DNA of 64,000 nt from Maylandia zebra (GCF_041146795.1 NC_135179.1:14396547-14460546), one strand, 5' to 3'; shown: positions 10,983 through 25,800, numbered from the stretch's first letter. Numbers and translations are program-made. Notes: generated by a model from the letters alone, not told the origin.

Positions 10983-11653
10983 AATATTAAAACCAATAAA
11001 CCATTAACCAACCAATGACCAAGTGTACTATTTTCAGTTTATCAATTATACCAAAGACACGCAGCCCCAAACCTCTGCTGCTATCATCTACACCTTAAAA
11101 ACCATTTCAAATATGACATTTATATTCCCATGCCTCAAATGACAGGATGGCAAACCACACAGGCTTCCAGGAATGGCCTCCTCAGCAGTTTGAGAGCTCC
11201 AATTTTTTCATCAAAAAACCCCAAACTGTGGTAAATATGACTTCATTTCCATAAATTAATTCCAGACATTTTGACTCATGTAAGAAACAGATCCACTCCA
11301 TTTTCAAAAGAAAAAAAAAAAAGAAACATTTCAACTCCACTAAGCGGGTTGAAATGTCAACAACAACTTTAAGCACAGCTCTCAGTCAGAGGAGTGCCAG
11401 AGAGGAAGTACAGTTATCCTGCGGCCCTTAGCACCGTCACCGCTAGATTGTTACTTCACTAAGTGCTGTTATGTAACTTAACAATAAGGGGATTGACCTG
11501 AGAGAAAATACGTGCTCAGAGTTGGATGAGAGGAAGAGAAAGAGTGGACAAAGTCACACACACACACACACACACTCAACACATATGCAAACAACAGAAA
11601 TACACAACCCTTGAGACTGTCTGGCTCAGCCTACAAGAGGGCTCACTCTGCCC

Positions 11654-11654
<1 letters not shown>

Positions 11655-11719
<65 letters not shown>
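11655..11719. repeat. (CA)n microsatellite
   Basis: About 32 CA units; a shorter (CA) run lies at 11554-11575. The flanking 10990-12090 stretch shows no exon. Confidence 0.97.
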
Positions 11720-11721
<2 letters not shown>

Positions 11722-12098
11722 ACTGTTAGCTGTGTTTAGGTACTCATGTTCACAAGTCTGCGACTGTGAGCCAGTTAGAGTGTGACTAAAGTAACTGTTG
11801 CTTGATCTGTCGAGTGATGCAAACCTCACAGTATTCTTGGTAACTTCTTAACTGCGCAGGCAGAAAAAACATTTACTACAACTACATATAAACTTCAGCC
11901 TTTTATGAGCTACAGTGTGATTTACGACAAAGACACACGACATTTAGTGCGCACAGTTTCTGCAGTATAGCCAGTCCACAAGTGTTACTTTGTAATTGCA
12001 TCTTGCCTTTATACCTGGATGCATTTCATGCACTGTTGGACTGCATGCCATAATGCTTAGATGAGACCATTTTGAAGGTGTATACTGTTAATCTAGAG

Positions 12099-12608
12099 CA
12101 GGAGTAATAAACATAAGGCCCAGGGGCGAGAATCAGACCCCAAATGGACTTACAGAACTAGACGACTTTGAAAAATGTGAAAGGGGGGATACATTTTGGA
12201 CTTTTAAACATATTTTAATAAGTTTTACAGCTTTTCCTCTGGATAAAGAGCTCTCCCATGGACATTTATACCTTACTATTGTAATTAATTAATTGATTGA
12301 TAAACAAATAAATGGTCAACTACTGAAATTTCTGTCTTATACAGCTGGTCCACAGTGAAAAAAACAAACAAACAAAAAAAAAACGGACATTATCTGTGAA
12401 CTAACAGAAACTCTCTCATTTATAATCATAGGATACTCCCGCAATGAACTACAAGAACCCTTTCTGTTAATTGAAACATTTATTATTTTACAATTGTGTA
12501 AATTTGTCAGGCTGACAAGTTTCTTTCATTTCATTTACTACAGTTTCACTTGTCTGGCCGACTTATGTGGACCACAATGTGAAATGAGTTGTTCTGATGA
12601 TGGCCTTG
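12099..12608. mobile_element. Probable non-autonomous hAT element
   Basis: The left end reads CAGGAGTAATAAACATAAGG, a diverged form of a common fish hAT terminus. The right end has an AATGAGTT-containing counterpart. Flanking 8-mers ATCTAGAG (12091-12098) and ATCTAGGA (12609-12616) agree at 6 of 8 positions, the two mismatches being the last G/A pair, as expected for an aged 8-bp hAT duplication. There is no transposase frame. The right terminus is degenerate, so the limits are less certain than for the other hAT copies here. Confidence 0.5.
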
Positions 12609-12616
12609 ATCTAGGA

Positions 12617-15600
12617 TAACATACTATAGGTTCATAAGTTTGGCCTCCAATGTGCCGTCCACCACACAGTCCTTAGTATCTGAATTTTGAACAGGTTTTC
12701 AGTTTCAACTAAAAGAAATCTACACAGGTTCTGATATAACTCCATCTCCAACATGTCTGCGGAGTGTAACACAGTAAGAGTTGAACCCTCAAAAACACGG
12801 ACCCCAAAAAATGCACTCAGCTGCAGTTTAAATGCCACTCGCAAGATGGACTTAAAGAATAGTTCTTTTATGCACTTTAACGGTGAATAAATGAGGCGCC
12901 AAGCTGAGATTTGCTCAAAGTTAATAGCTTTTTAACGGTTGTGAGAGGTGGCAGATGTGCACCACAGATGTGCTCCCAAGCACAATGCAGAGAGAGTAAA
13001 ATCTTTATCAAAATGCCACAATAAAATCTTTTGAGTGCTTCGCCAGGAGTTACATTGCTTTGTCGCAGCAGTTGCATCATCAAGAGGTTATGAATTTATA
13101 CAGCGCCTTTCAATCTGACACTGTGGACATCAAGAAATTTCAGGAGCACAAAAAGCCACTTTATCACTTCACACACAAATCTCTCTCGGTGTTACATCTC
13201 TTTTACTCGTGCTCAAACTTTTTCTGTGAATTTCTGTGAAGAGAAGTGCGTAAAATTGCAGCCTAGGAGATCTTGTTTAGGTTGGCAATACCACTAAATA
13301 CACAGACGGAGAGAAGAGAAAGTGAAATAGTGAAAGTGAAGAGGTCTTTTTCTGACTGAGGCCATTTCTCAGAGGAGCCCTCTTTCCAGATTAAGAAACC
13401 TGTGGGTTTGGCTGAAGGTGAAAAGGCACAGAATGAAGCAAAGCTACAAAACACGTGCACGCCTTAAATATCTCAGAAGGAGTTACTACAAGGGAGAGTT
13501 CTCATCATGAAAAAAAAAAAAAAGAGCTGTATCCTTTTTTTAGCTCATCAACCAAGCTTCCAGCCCTTGACCTCAGTGAACCAGTTTAACTATGTGAACT
13601 TGGTGATGAACAGTCTGTACACACAAAAAAAGAACTGAGCTGCACGAGTATGGTTATGCAGTAAAAGACTCACAAAAGCTAAAGAGAGACCTGGTGGCCT
13701 TGAGATAAATCTTATAAAGACTTCTCTTCTTTTTTTTTTTTAACCTTCTAAAGCTTATAAAAAACCATTCAAATTTCTTTCCTCTAGCAATAATCTCAAG
13801 ATCTGTCAGTTTTCTTTCTTTTTCATCTCCTTTTCTTTAAATCTTTCATATGGAAGCCTTGTGTCTACATCTGCCAGTCAAAGCCTTCATCCTTTTGAGG
13901 GTAAAGTGTGACATTTAGGAAATACGCTTCTTCAGTTCATTCAAGGATGAATGTAGTTTAGAAACCAAGAATCCCCAAGATTTCTGGACACTAACTGCCT
14001 TAAATCTCATTAATGCAGCACATCAATGGACAGGGAAATCCTACAGTCAACATTTTGAGAAATACTTCTGTGCCAGCTACCAAAAATTACACCTTAAGAG
14101 TCTATGATTAATGTCCCTGAAAGTGCAAGGTAGCAGAAACAGAGGAGGCAGCGAGGCGAAGGTAGTTAAGGTTTCTCTCCTCTCATTAATCGGATAGTTG
14201 GGGCTCTGAGGGGCACGTAAAGCTGTCACTCAGACCACTGATTTACACCTCCCTTCTCCTGGCAGGCTTCTTCTTCCTCCCTGTCTAAATACACCAGTTA
14301 CTGGCAATTACAGCCTTCCTCTTTCTGCCTCTCCATCATCATCACAATCCCCAATGTCTGTCCGTCCATTTTTGGGCTTCTTCATGTATCCTTTTACCTC
14401 CTTTCGCATGTCCTGTCAGCCTCTGGCAGTCAGCGTCCTTTAATTTTCTATTTCTCCTTTACATCGCCTTTTCTCTGAACCATTTTCCCCATCTTCTCCC
14501 CTTCGCCGGCTCCCCCTCCTCCCTCTCACATTCTCACCGTCGTTTTCTCCTCGCAGCTCTAAATGAAATGAGACCGCTGCAGTACTAACTGCTGACTTGG
14601 GCTAATGCACAATTTTGTAATAATGCCTATTCGTTTAAGTCACCCAGGAAACGCATAACTGTGACATTATTGTGCACAGTAGCCTGTTACCCTAACCCAG
14701 CGAGGCTTTCAGCATAGCCTGCATACCACCTTTCTCTAGTTCCTTACAGCTAATGAACATAAACAAAGTCTGGCATGAAATATCCGCTGTCATAATTGGC
14801 AATTTATTTATACACAGCATCCCAAAACTACACAGACTACTGAAGACTCAACAAAGAGGGTCCACGTCTAAATTAAATAAAAAAAGACATTGTAAACACG
14901 TCTCTAAATATGATTCTGCTGTGGTGCTGTTTCTCTATTGCCTGACAGGCTATATGCGGATTTACTGATCTCAACTCAGCGAGCGCTTTTCGTGTAAAAA
15001 CACACACACACATAAACAATCATGCCTAAATTTCTATTACTTAAGCTGACAGGTAAAGAGCTTTGTCACAATAAACCCCTTTTTAGCAATAGGCTTTTAC
15101 TGTGATAATAAATCATACTATTCTGCTTTCATTCAACATGATGTCAGTGACCTCGGTCCTATCTCTGCAAGTGACGAAGACCAGTCCTGGGTGCTAAACT
15201 CCGCGCGTGCTACTCTTACATGTAGGAGCATTACACTAGAAATTTGGGGCAGATTCTCTTCAAGGTCAGCATAAGAGATCAAATTCCCTGGGGATGAATG
15301 CTAGACATGATAATGAAAGGAAATTAAGGAAATGTTACGATGCAGCATGAGCAACCAGGTTGGGAGTTATACTGTCTAATAAGTTGCATAGCACCAAAAA
15401 AGAGCCATCATGAGCTAATACCCAACTTTCTCTTCCAATTAAATCAAATAGTTCTATTTTTTTTCTTTCAAAAAGTAAGAGTAAACACACCCTGTCTGTT
15501 TCAGTTTTACAAACTGTACTGGATTTGCCCAATTGAGCGGGCTTTTTCCAACATATTGGATTTTTGGCAACCCTAAAGAGGATTTAGCCAGAGCCAAAGG

Positions 15601-16948
15601 GCCAAAGTAGTGTAATTGCATTTGCCTGATTACAATAGACATCTTTGTTTCTCAAATGGGCCTACATCACAAGAAAGTGCATAAATTTGTGCCAAAAAAA
15701 CTAACAAAAACTCCCAAAAGACCCATTCTAAGCCAGAAAAAAACCTGCTTAGGTGTGAACTGATCATCAAAACCATCTAGAAGTTCACTAATTCTTCTTC
15801 AGATTGCACAGTAATGTAATTAATATTTGTAGGACTTGAGTGCCAAGTCAAAGCTAAACAAAAATTTAGACCTGTATCAAATAATGTTTGATGTTTAATC
15901 ATAAATAATGCCAGAATCATGTTTCAAACAATCCTTGCAGTGCACTTACTATAAATAAAAACGAAACACAAATAATTGTTTAATCACTTAATTGAAATAC
16001 AGAGACAAAAATAAAACAACACCACAAATACCATTTTCCACAACTTCAGTGGTCCCTTCAGAATGATTTTAGTCTAATAAAAAACACTTCTGTGTGGTGA
16101 TGTTGGCCATTGGTAATATTAATTGTTGAACTTGATGATCTGTCTTTTTCTGCTGAGCACCTGATGAATATGAACCAACTGAAAAATCAATTAAACTGTA
16201 GAGATTAATTCATGACAAGAGTGCAAATGCTCACATTTTTTTAAAAGAACTAAGTAATGAGACAAAAATGTAAATCATTACTTAAGTTTCCTGAACTTTC
16301 TTAAAATGCTGTCTTCTTAATTTATTAAGCCCAACATCAAATCCATTGACTAGTGTTTACATTTTTTTTTACATCTTCAGATTTTGAGTTTGCATAAAAA
16401 ACCTGAAGTCAATTTATGAAAGCAAACTCTGGCCTTCATATTTCTGGACACTTTTGGAAGTTCTACTCAAGAATGAACACAAATGTTGGTAAATGTTGGG
16501 TACAAGTGGTATACCACAAGTAGTTTTTTTCCCTTATGAATTCCTTATTTCCTGAGACGTACAGTATATGCTAGTTTTAAATACTACTGATTTTCTCATT
16601 TAGTTATCTTGTGTTTTTTCATTGTGCTCCTCCTGTCTCATCTCTGTATGTCTTTTGTTTCCATTTATTTTATTTCCTGTTTTATTTTGGAAGCTGTTTG
16701 TTCTTCTTCTGTTTTGTTTTGCTTTATTTCCCCAGCTTGTTGTCTTGATTGTGTTCAGCTTCCCCACCTGTTTCTTCTTCTGTTTTCTATCTCCTGTGTA
16801 TATATTGTGTTAGTCTTCCTTTGTCCTGTATTTCTTGTATTTCCTGAATTTGTAGTCCATGCAATTTCTGAATATTTGATGGTTTTTTGGATTTTGGACT
16901 TGCTTAGCTAATGCATTGCAGAGCACCAATCCACACTGACATGTGATT
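12617..16948. other. Non-coding stretch, no gene seen
   Basis: AT-rich sequence with homopolymer runs and a short CA run at 15000-15011. None of the open frames (for example 12632-12844, 14753-14968, 16609-16911) shows a family motif, coding-like codon use or convincing splice sites. I see no conserved gene. Confidence 0.55.
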
Positions 16949-16956
16949 CTCTAGAT

Positions 16957-17272
16957 CAGGGGTCTCGAAGTCCAGTCCTCGAGGGTCGGTGTCCTGATAC
17001 TTTTTATGTGTCCCTGTTGCAAAACACCTGAATAAAATTAGTAGGTCATTAACAATCGTATAGAAGTTGACTGCATGCTGAAGTGGCAACCACTAACCCC
17101 ACTCAAGTAAATTTAAGTAAATGTAAGTATTTGGAAAAATGTACTTCTAAAAGTACTTTTATTGCACCATGTTCATGCACTCATGAGCTGCTGTAACATG
17201 AATCAAATGGCTGAAGTGCCACCTTAGCATGCAGTCAAGTTCTGTAGAGTCTTGCTAAGTTCGAGACCCCTG
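16957..17272. mobile_element. Non-autonomous hAT element (MITE) with exact ends
   Basis: Terminal inverted repeats CAGGGGTCTCGAA (16957-16969) and TTCGAGACCCCTG (17260-17272) are perfect over 13 bp. Both sides carry the identical 8-bp duplication CTCTAGAT (16949-16956, 17273-17280), diagnostic of hAT transposition. The 316-bp body has no transposase, so it was moved by an autonomous element elsewhere. The perfect ends suggest it is fairly young. Confidence 0.93.
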
Positions 17273-17280
17273 CTCTAGAT

Positions 17281-18066
17281 TTAAGAGCATTAAAAGCTCA
17301 GTTTGTGTTCAACTCCTGGATCCTGTTCTTGGGTCCACAAAACAATAAAAAAGTTTCTCCCCCGTAATTTCTCCTGCCTCCTAAAACTTTGGAACTTTGG
17401 TTTAATCTTATCAAACTTTGGATTTTGTTGTAAAACCAAAAAAGTTCAGTCTCATGCTAACATTTGAATACTTGACAGCATTTATGATTTCAGGTTTTGT
17501 GGTTCCATGCACAGCCTTACCAACAGTATGTCTGAGTAGAAAAACTGTCACCAGGAGCTTAGCTCAGCTGTCAAAAGTGTAAGCGGTCTCGTACGCATTA
17601 AAATAACTAGAACAAAATGAAAGTAAGTTACTAAGCTGTGAGCTGAACGTCTTGGAGCATTTTTTCAAGGTCGAGAGACTTTAATTGGTGTGAGCCATCT
17701 GGCCTGCTACAAAGCCAGTGGGCTCTGATTACAAAAGGTCAACTAAAGCAGGTACAGTAGTAATATGCCCAACCCTAAACAGCCAAAAACATCTTGTAAG
17801 GTTCTTTATAATGGTAAACTACATATGGCAACTGGACTGTAAGTACAGAAAATAGGGAGTAAATGGGGTTACGAAAAGGCCAAGCTTGCCCCAGAGGCCA
17901 ATTCGCCGTGAGCTGAACGCCACTGACCTAGATTAATACCAACCACAGCAGCACCAGGACTATTAAACACACCCCGGTTTCCTGTATCCTGCCTTTCTGT
18001 CTGTGTGTGAAATGATTCCATCTGTCAGTCTCAGCTGGGCTGTGAGAACATCGCTGAACGCTGCTG

Positions 18067-18160
<94 letters not shown>

Positions 18161-21100
18161 GTATGCGCATATAGAGACAGACACCAAAAAACACAGACGT
18201 GTCGGATGGGAACTGGGGCCAAGGTGGGTGTCTGGCTGCATCGTGCCTCTAGGGAGGGGGTCTGAGAAAGTCTGCCCAGCATGAAAGGCTTGAGGATGGG
18301 GAGCCAGACATGAGATAGTGACAATGGTCATGGACATCATTCCAAATAGTCTTCATTTAAGGTTTTATTCTCTCAATTCTGACTACTACCTGCACAGAAC
18401 ATTTAGTTTCAGGACAAACTGAAAGAACTTCTTTTTAATGACATTTTATCTCTATTCATTTCACCTGAGGACAGCCAAGCTTGTGGGAGTTCTTTTCAGC
18501 TTCTTTGTGAAATTACTAACTTGACAACATATAATTGCATACATGTGCACGCTTTCCTGCCTTTGTCTGTGTGCAGGCATGTGTGTGTGCACCTGCTTTC
18601 ATGTATATAAGTGTGTATAAGTCAGGTCATACCAAGATGAAACCCCCATGCAAGGACAGAAGCCAGTATTCATACACCAGAGAGAAGAAACATAAAGAGC
18701 CAGCTATGAAAAAACAAAAAATCACCACCTGTGAGTAAAAGCATACAGAGATGAAACTGGAAGGGGGGATAAGACAAGGGCACAGACGGATTAGGAGTCA
18801 TGACTGATATTCATAGAAAAATAAGGGACAGAGAGCTTAACTGTGAAGAAAAAGAGCAGAGAAGAGAAAGGTCAGGGATGAGGTTTAACCAAGGGAGAGA
18901 AGACACTGGCGAGTAAGTAAAAACTGGAACAGAAAAAACTATGTTCTTTGAGTTATTTGAAATATCTCACAAGCTCAAACTTCCCCTGAGGCTGAATTGA
19001 GCAGAAAGCATATAACCTTCAAGTTTATCATCATTTCACATTTCTGTACGCATTCAAATGAAAACGCTTTTCTCAGGGCACAAAAAAAGAAAAATGGTGT
19101 TAAAACACAGTCTAATGGGTAATATTTAGAATACCAGGACACAATGACTGGTGTCAGGAAATCCTGTATTTCGTTTTGTATGTGAATTTTATGAAAAAAA
19201 AATTTGCTTCCAGCAATGCTGCACTGGCTCCATGTCTAACCTGGATAATGCGACTTCTCACTTTCTTTATATTTGACTATGCTGCCATTTTAAACAGCAC
19301 ATTCAGTAGAGCTGTAGGTATTACACGGAGCTCATGCGTCAGCAAAATCGCTGACAATGGCAATAGCAATGAACTGCACACCCCTCTCTCCTCATGGCAC
19401 AAAACTTAATTATTGGAAAAATGTTGATCAGCTAAAAAGATGCTTGGAGGTAGATCGGCATGTCAGATATTTAGTTTAAGAATAAAAGTGAAGAATAAAA
19501 GTACGTGGAGCTTAGATGTATGTGATGTCAAGAGTTTGTTAAAGCTGCCTTAAAAGCCCAGCAACACCTATTTCCAACCTCACGAAGAGTCCCGAGGGGG
19601 GTACTCACAGAGGACTGAGTAGGAGTGACCAAGTCTGTGGATTTTCTCTGGCTCAGTGAAACATTAACCCACAGTAAATCCTTTTTGTTCAGGACCAGGA
19701 ATCAAACATCTCTACATGGGGGGGAAATCAAACATGTCTTTGTGCGAACAAGCTGACGAGTTGAAAAGCCAACCGTCCCACTGAGCACCTCAGCAGCACA
19801 GAATCAAAGCGTTAGCCTCTGGCTCGCCAAACATTGATGATATCCATATTCATACTGACAACAGTTAAGGTGATAAAACTCCATCTATCAGTTCCGCCAT
19901 TTGTCTCATCAACAATGTGATCAATAAGAAGATAATAGCCCATTTTTCATAACAGAAGCTTTAGCTCTCCATACAGCAACAAGTAGATAACTTATCTTAT
20001 GTGACAATGTGTAAGCATGTGTGTGTGTGTGGGGCTGATGCTCCGCAGGAGCTAAACTGCTGATACCCACTGCTCATTTAAATCAAGGAGAAGTGCATCC
20101 TCTCACTTAACAGTGTGCTTTAGGAGTCAAATGGTTTCATGGATATCAGCCAGATTTTTTCCGCCTGGAATCCTGCCAGTATTTATGCAAGTAAAGAGGC
20201 TGTTCAATGCATGAAAATGTGCCACGCAGAAAGCAATAATCTGGACTGGATAGCTAAAATTATGGCATTAAAAAAAAAGTAAAAATATAAATTTGGAATT
20301 TTATTGTTCTGTTGTCTGAAGCACCCACTCAAAGACAAACACAGATAAATATTACAGTGAAAGTGTAAAATTAGAACAACCATCAATTTGTGGATTTAAA
20401 TCAAGAAAATAGTTCAAGTCACTAGGGCTGTGCAACTGAGCCTTTAATCACTTAAACACCCTGTCTAAGGAGCTTGCCATCTAGTTACCTAGCTTTCCAA
20501 ATCAAAACCCTTTGTTCCTTCTTAAATGACTCATAACTGAAATTATATAACAGTGCAAACAAAATGCCAAGGATGAGTAGATAGACCCTAGAAAAAAGAA
20601 TTTTTTTCTCAGTGTCACATTTTACCTCACTAATGTTGCAAAGCACATTAGTCTAAAAACCCTCCAGAGATAACGACAAGTTAGCCATACTCCCTAAAAA
20701 TAGTGTCTTGGAGGCTGTGCTAAGAAGGTTGGATCATCTGTGATGGTTCAAAAAGGTAGGTAGTAAACTGCTGTTGTTCACAGTCCTTCACATGATCACT
20801 GAAAAAAAACAGAACTATTACTTCAGATTCCATTGCAATTTACAGGTAATGAGTATATTATATGCTTATAGGCATATTACCAAAACCATATGCTGGAAAT
20901 AAAGATGTCTATATTTTTCAGGTCAGTGCAGACATGGCTTAAACCTAGTGTATCATATATAATACATGAGTTTTTGAATTTTCTGGCAATTGTTTCATGG
21001 TTTGTGGGTAAAACATAAAGTAACAATAATGACAGGAATATATATATATATATATACACACATCTATAATTTTTAATATTTTTTTTTTTTATTTTGGAGA

Positions 21101-24100
21101 AAAATGTGGGAAAACTGCCTCAGATTCAACTTCATCTTTTACTGTTTCATGTTGACACAATGCAAAACCTAAAGGGCAGAAAGAACAACTAGATAAAACA
21201 CTTCAGAAGCCGATGAATCTCCAGTGAGATTCCTGGCACTTCTGGCTGGCTACTGCAAAGAAAACAAGGAGCCGATGCCTCGCAACAGTGCTACCCAACC
21301 AGAACCCCAAGGGCCCTTTCTTAAGGACTAAGAGCCTTACTCTGCCACACAGCATCAGTAAGCTTGTAAAATAAGCTGTTACACTTTATATGCATCATAA
21401 CCATTGCAATAATACATAGCAGATGCCTGATTTTCACAAACAGATTTCCCTAAGGGTTTTTTTTCCTGGGTATAAGCCTGTTCTTTGTCTTTAGATAATG
21501 TCCACACTTCCATAAAGACAGAATGGAATCTTTTATTAGAAAAAAACCCCACATTCAGTTAATAAAATAAGCTGTCACACCTTCTACTGCTATTAGAAGT
21601 AACACTCAAAAAGTGTGCATGCATGCTGAAAGTATACGTACTGCACTACTCCAGATTAAAATATCCTATTAGCACGCACATTTGCAGAGCCATTAGCATT
21701 TAAACATGCAGGCGCTGCGCTCCTTTCAAAATGCCATTTTTACTCTGCTGCGAGGAGAGTTCTCCAGTTGTCATAAACAACTTTCTTTTTTTCTTTTTTT
21801 ATTCAAGGACCTTTTCAAATGTCAGGGCCAATCAAACACAACACGACAGGTCTCTGGGTGGAAAAAAAAATACAGCTCAGAGGGCAGAGAAGAAAGCGGA
21901 CTTATCATGCATATTCATGTCGTAGGAAGGTTCAATGACTGCTGTCTCTGAGAATTGTGAGCAGTGGCAAAAAAGGTTTGTCTGTTAAGAGACAGCTGAA
22001 AAAAGTAAGCTTTTAACTCTTTCCACCCCTTCGACCACCAAGTCCAAATGTCAGTGTCAAAGAGCCACAATGGCCAAAGCATTGTGTGCCCCCATGAGTG
22101 ACTTTCAAAACCCAAACTCCATCTTTTTTTTGTCCCTTTTCTCCTCGTCAGCAAATTTGGACAGAAAAGTTTTCTCTGTGAAGTAGTGCTCAGCAGAATG
22201 GCAAACAAACAGAGCCATCTCTCCACTGGCCAGGGCCCACTTCAGCACTTTAGACATCTCTTTCAGTTTACAGCTTGCCTAAATCAGCAGGATGGATCCT
22301 CCTGACACAAGTCTATGTCAGCTGCACTGGAATAGGGTCTCTGCAGAGACACAATGGAGCTTGCTTCCTCCCCCCTACTCCTCTTTATGCCACCTCCCTC
22401 AAGAGACAGGAGAGAGCGATTAAGAAGGAACGGGGAAGAAAAAAAAAGCGAAGAATTTAAATACAGTACATGTGCCTGCACTTTCAGCCTGTGTGTATAT
22501 GTGTGTAATCTGCAGGAAACTTCACCAGCTAGGAGTGCGAGAGCTGAACGCCCCACTGGTATTCTCCTCTCTATCTGTTCCTGTCTTTCTCTCTCCTTCA
22601 CTTCCTGCCTCTCTTCATTAGTCTCTGTCTATTCTCTTTGGCTCCAGCGAGGCACAGTCATCCAGGAGGACATTATTAGCTGTCAGCATTAACAACCAGC
22701 GTAGCCACTGCAGAAGCAGAGTCAGTTTCTTAAAAAATGCTCGCAGAAAGCTTCTTCTCTGCCCCAGTGAGCAGAGCAGGCAGTCAGGACAGCCTGCTGT
22801 GTGCAGATGGTGCTTTGTGTTTGCTAGTTCCTGCAAAAGTGACACGCAGACACCAATCGCAAAAACGCACAGCGACTTGCACACCTAGCTGGAACCTGGT
22901 ACTACTATTCATTCCTAATCCTCTGTGGTTTGCATGAAAGTTAATGGCAGGTGTTTAAAGCTCCGGCTATGCCAAGTGAGGGAGGGGAGGTAAATGGGAG
23001 AAGATCAACTCTTTTTTTTTTCTCCGCTGGCACACACACACACACACTTTTCCATGTTGAAAAGGTGTATTACAGTCCTGTTAGATCTCCAAAGTATGAC
23101 CCTTCATCCATTGTTATCCTTCCCCTCCTCATCCTGTCTTACTCTGGCATAATGTCCATGAATGCAGTTGAGAGTAATTAGGACTTCTATGGAGGAAAAT
23201 AGACAGTCATTAAGAAGGAACAGTGAATCCACAGTGTGATAGTTCGTGCCAGGTGGGAGGCTATTACACAGCCAAGCAAGAGTTAGCAAACTCCCTCGAT
23301 CATAAATATAAGGAAGAGCAAACATCCACCACTGCTCTTCCACTGCTGCCAAGAGCTTTCCTACAATCATATAATGAGTTAATAATTTAGAGAAATGCTC
23401 ATCTCTTTCCTCATCACATATTGTGCCACATTCACTATAATATAGGCTTCAGTCACCCCCCTTGAAAAATCTAGAGTGTGCTTATTAAAAGGCTCGAATG
23501 ATGTTACAGACTCCTAGGCACACATGTTTAATGGAGCCCTAATCAACATGGTGCAGTGGTCAGGCTTTTTCCTTTTTCTTAATATATTATTCTGCACAGG
23601 GCAAAACTCATTCAAATTCTAAAACAAATATCCAGACTTTTTCTTTAATCAATCAGACATAGATGCAGAGCATGTACTGCACACTCTTCATTATGGAGAG
23701 TGCAGTGTACCTCACTTAAAAAGAAACACAACACTGCTCGAAACGCCTTATATTATTTAATGTTGAATGGGAAATACAACAACCAGATCTGTTGGGGGTT
23801 TTTTTCTTTTATTGGGGGAATACAGAGTTCACCGTACACTGTCTTCCTACAAATGCCTGTCTTTCTCCTGTTTTCCTCCACTGCTCTCCAAGTTTTTTCT
23901 GTGTCTATCAATCAGCTTTACATTCCCCTCATCTGCCATCTTTTTCTCTTTTCTTCACCTCTGTCTTTTTCTAGAAATGCGAAAAAGCCACATATACTAC
24001 AGAAAAGACGAAACATAACCCAGTATTCTGTTTTGTAATGTCAGGATTTTAAAAATTAAGGAATTTAGACATATGAGATAGAAACAGCGGCTCTTATTCA

Positions 24101-25724
24101 TTATTTAGAGCCCTGTACTTCATTAGAAAAATGTAAAGGAAGTGATGTTACATCAAAATTAACACAGAGAGCTTTTTTGCTTTTTTTTAGCAATAATTTA
24201 AATTTAAGTCGTCCCAGACTTTAAGTTGTCTCTGCATGATTGTCATCCTCTAAGTCTCCGTCATTGTTCTACTCTGTCACAACTTCAAACTTTATAGTAA
24301 GTTTAGATTCGATGGCGATCAGTGAGAGCACACTGAGGCGCTGTTGAGTCTTTTACGTTTAGTTACAGCCAAATTCAAAAACATATGAAGGGCTACAAAC
24401 ACGTATGGGAAAAGCTGTTTTGAGATGTTTTAGAGATGTATCCTGTTCATTCTGTACAAAGCATCAGAATTGGGTCATTTCCTTTGCAAAGTTATGATCT
24501 AAATCAGACCGGTATAAGCACACGGTGCATCAGCTAGTTTATGAGCATGAATATTCACATCCTCAGCTTCCATGTGCAGTAGAATCCCAAATTTTCACTA
24601 ATGCTGCCAATCTGTGGTATAAACAGGCACCTCACTTGTCAATATTGAGGTTAAATGTTTCTACCGCCTAAAGATCCATGCCTTTCAGTGTTACTTGTGC
24701 TCGGTAGATTCATCTGCAAACACTTTAGGCTTCTTGATGTGCTGCAGTTCACCTTTATATGACTGGCACACAATGGGAACACTCACTGCATATCTTGTGA
24801 TCAAGCTGATCTATAAGTGAATTATCCCATGTTCACAAAGAGACGAAAAGCAGTGAGTGGATCCATGTCGGCCTTTTGTCACTTTGAATATGCTTAAAAC
24901 ACGGTCCCAAAACTGCGCTGTGAATTTTAAGACAGCACAGCTTGGGAAAACAGTTCTGCTGCCTCTTGGCATGCATTGCATTTTCCATCCATATCAGAGG
25001 ATATGTCATTAGGAACATCCATTATTGCACATAATTTCCACAAAGTGCTTTAGATGCATCTGCATGGAAACTACAGCGTGTGAATATAATGTCCACTTTA
25101 ATGTTGTTAAAAAAAAATCATTTTTAAAATCTAAAAGTACAAAACACATAAAAACTGCAAAGGTCAAAGAAACTTTCTGCATCTTAGCTGCGTCCTTATA
25201 TACTGTTGACATCCACCAAATTCAGAGATTAAGCTGCACATCGATTAAGGGATTTTTTTTTAAGTGAGACTGCAGCCCATTATACTGGCCCGTCATATTA
25301 CTTACATATCATATGCCTGGCTTCGACAGTTTTTAGGATCTATGTTTAAACTGCCAAGCATGGCCAGTACGACCTCAGGCAGGCTTTCCCGAGTGACTCC
25401 GAATTGGTACAAAGCCAACAAATCTTTCAACTATTTTTCCCCTCCCCACGAATCCAAAATTAATGTAAGCTAGCAAGTATGTGAGAGATCAGAAGTAGAG
25501 TCTGAACTGAACTGAAAAATTGCCTGCTGTATTTCTGTGACTATATATGCTTTTTTCTTTTCACCCATTTGCTGAATCAATCCCTCACATACAGTGGATG
25601 AAAGATAAGATGTGCTGCCTCTGCCCTTTTTGTCCAAACTTGTTAATATGCTTAGTAAGAAAAGAGTCAAACTTTAAATTGATTTCAGTTAGTTGGAGAT
25701 CTAAGTGATCAGTCTGGTTTTACC
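17281..25724. other. Non-coding stretch with microsatellites, no gene seen
   Basis: Holds a (CA)n array at 18069-18156, a short (AT)n near 21040-21055, poly-T/A runs and a CA run at 23031-23046. I found no exon with family similarity on either strand. Frames such as 22284-22601 or 22354-22692 look like chance. It could contain ctbp2 regulatory elements, which cannot be recognised without comparison. Confidence 0.5.
18069..18156. repeat. (CA)n microsatellite, about 44 units
   Basis: Uninterrupted CA dinucleotides. The Val-Cys and Thr-His frames across it on both strands are translation artefacts. Confidence 0.98.
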
Positions 25725-25800
25725 TTAAGTGCTTTGAGGTTACTGTTGTTGTGCTTTGGCACTATTAAAATAAAACCAAACTTGATTAAATTGAATTGAA
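25725..25800 (+). mobile_element. Diverged 3' tail of an L2-like retroelement
   Basis: GTGCTTTGAGGTTACTGTTG, then a GCTTTGGCACTATTAAAATAAA-like motif and a (TTGAA)-type end. It resembles the tail at 35637-35705 but is more diverged. Only the 3' end is present. Confidence 0.5.

Noticed and set aside
17928..18340. Several frames with Val-Cys or Thr-His repeats
   Set aside because: These are translations of the (CA)n microsatellite at 18069-18156. The same holds for frames at 65-316, 11526-11829 and 37786-38101.
22284..22692. Overlapping 105-112 residue frames on both strands
   Set aside because: No family similarity visible; the sequence is locally CT-rich and open in several frames at once.
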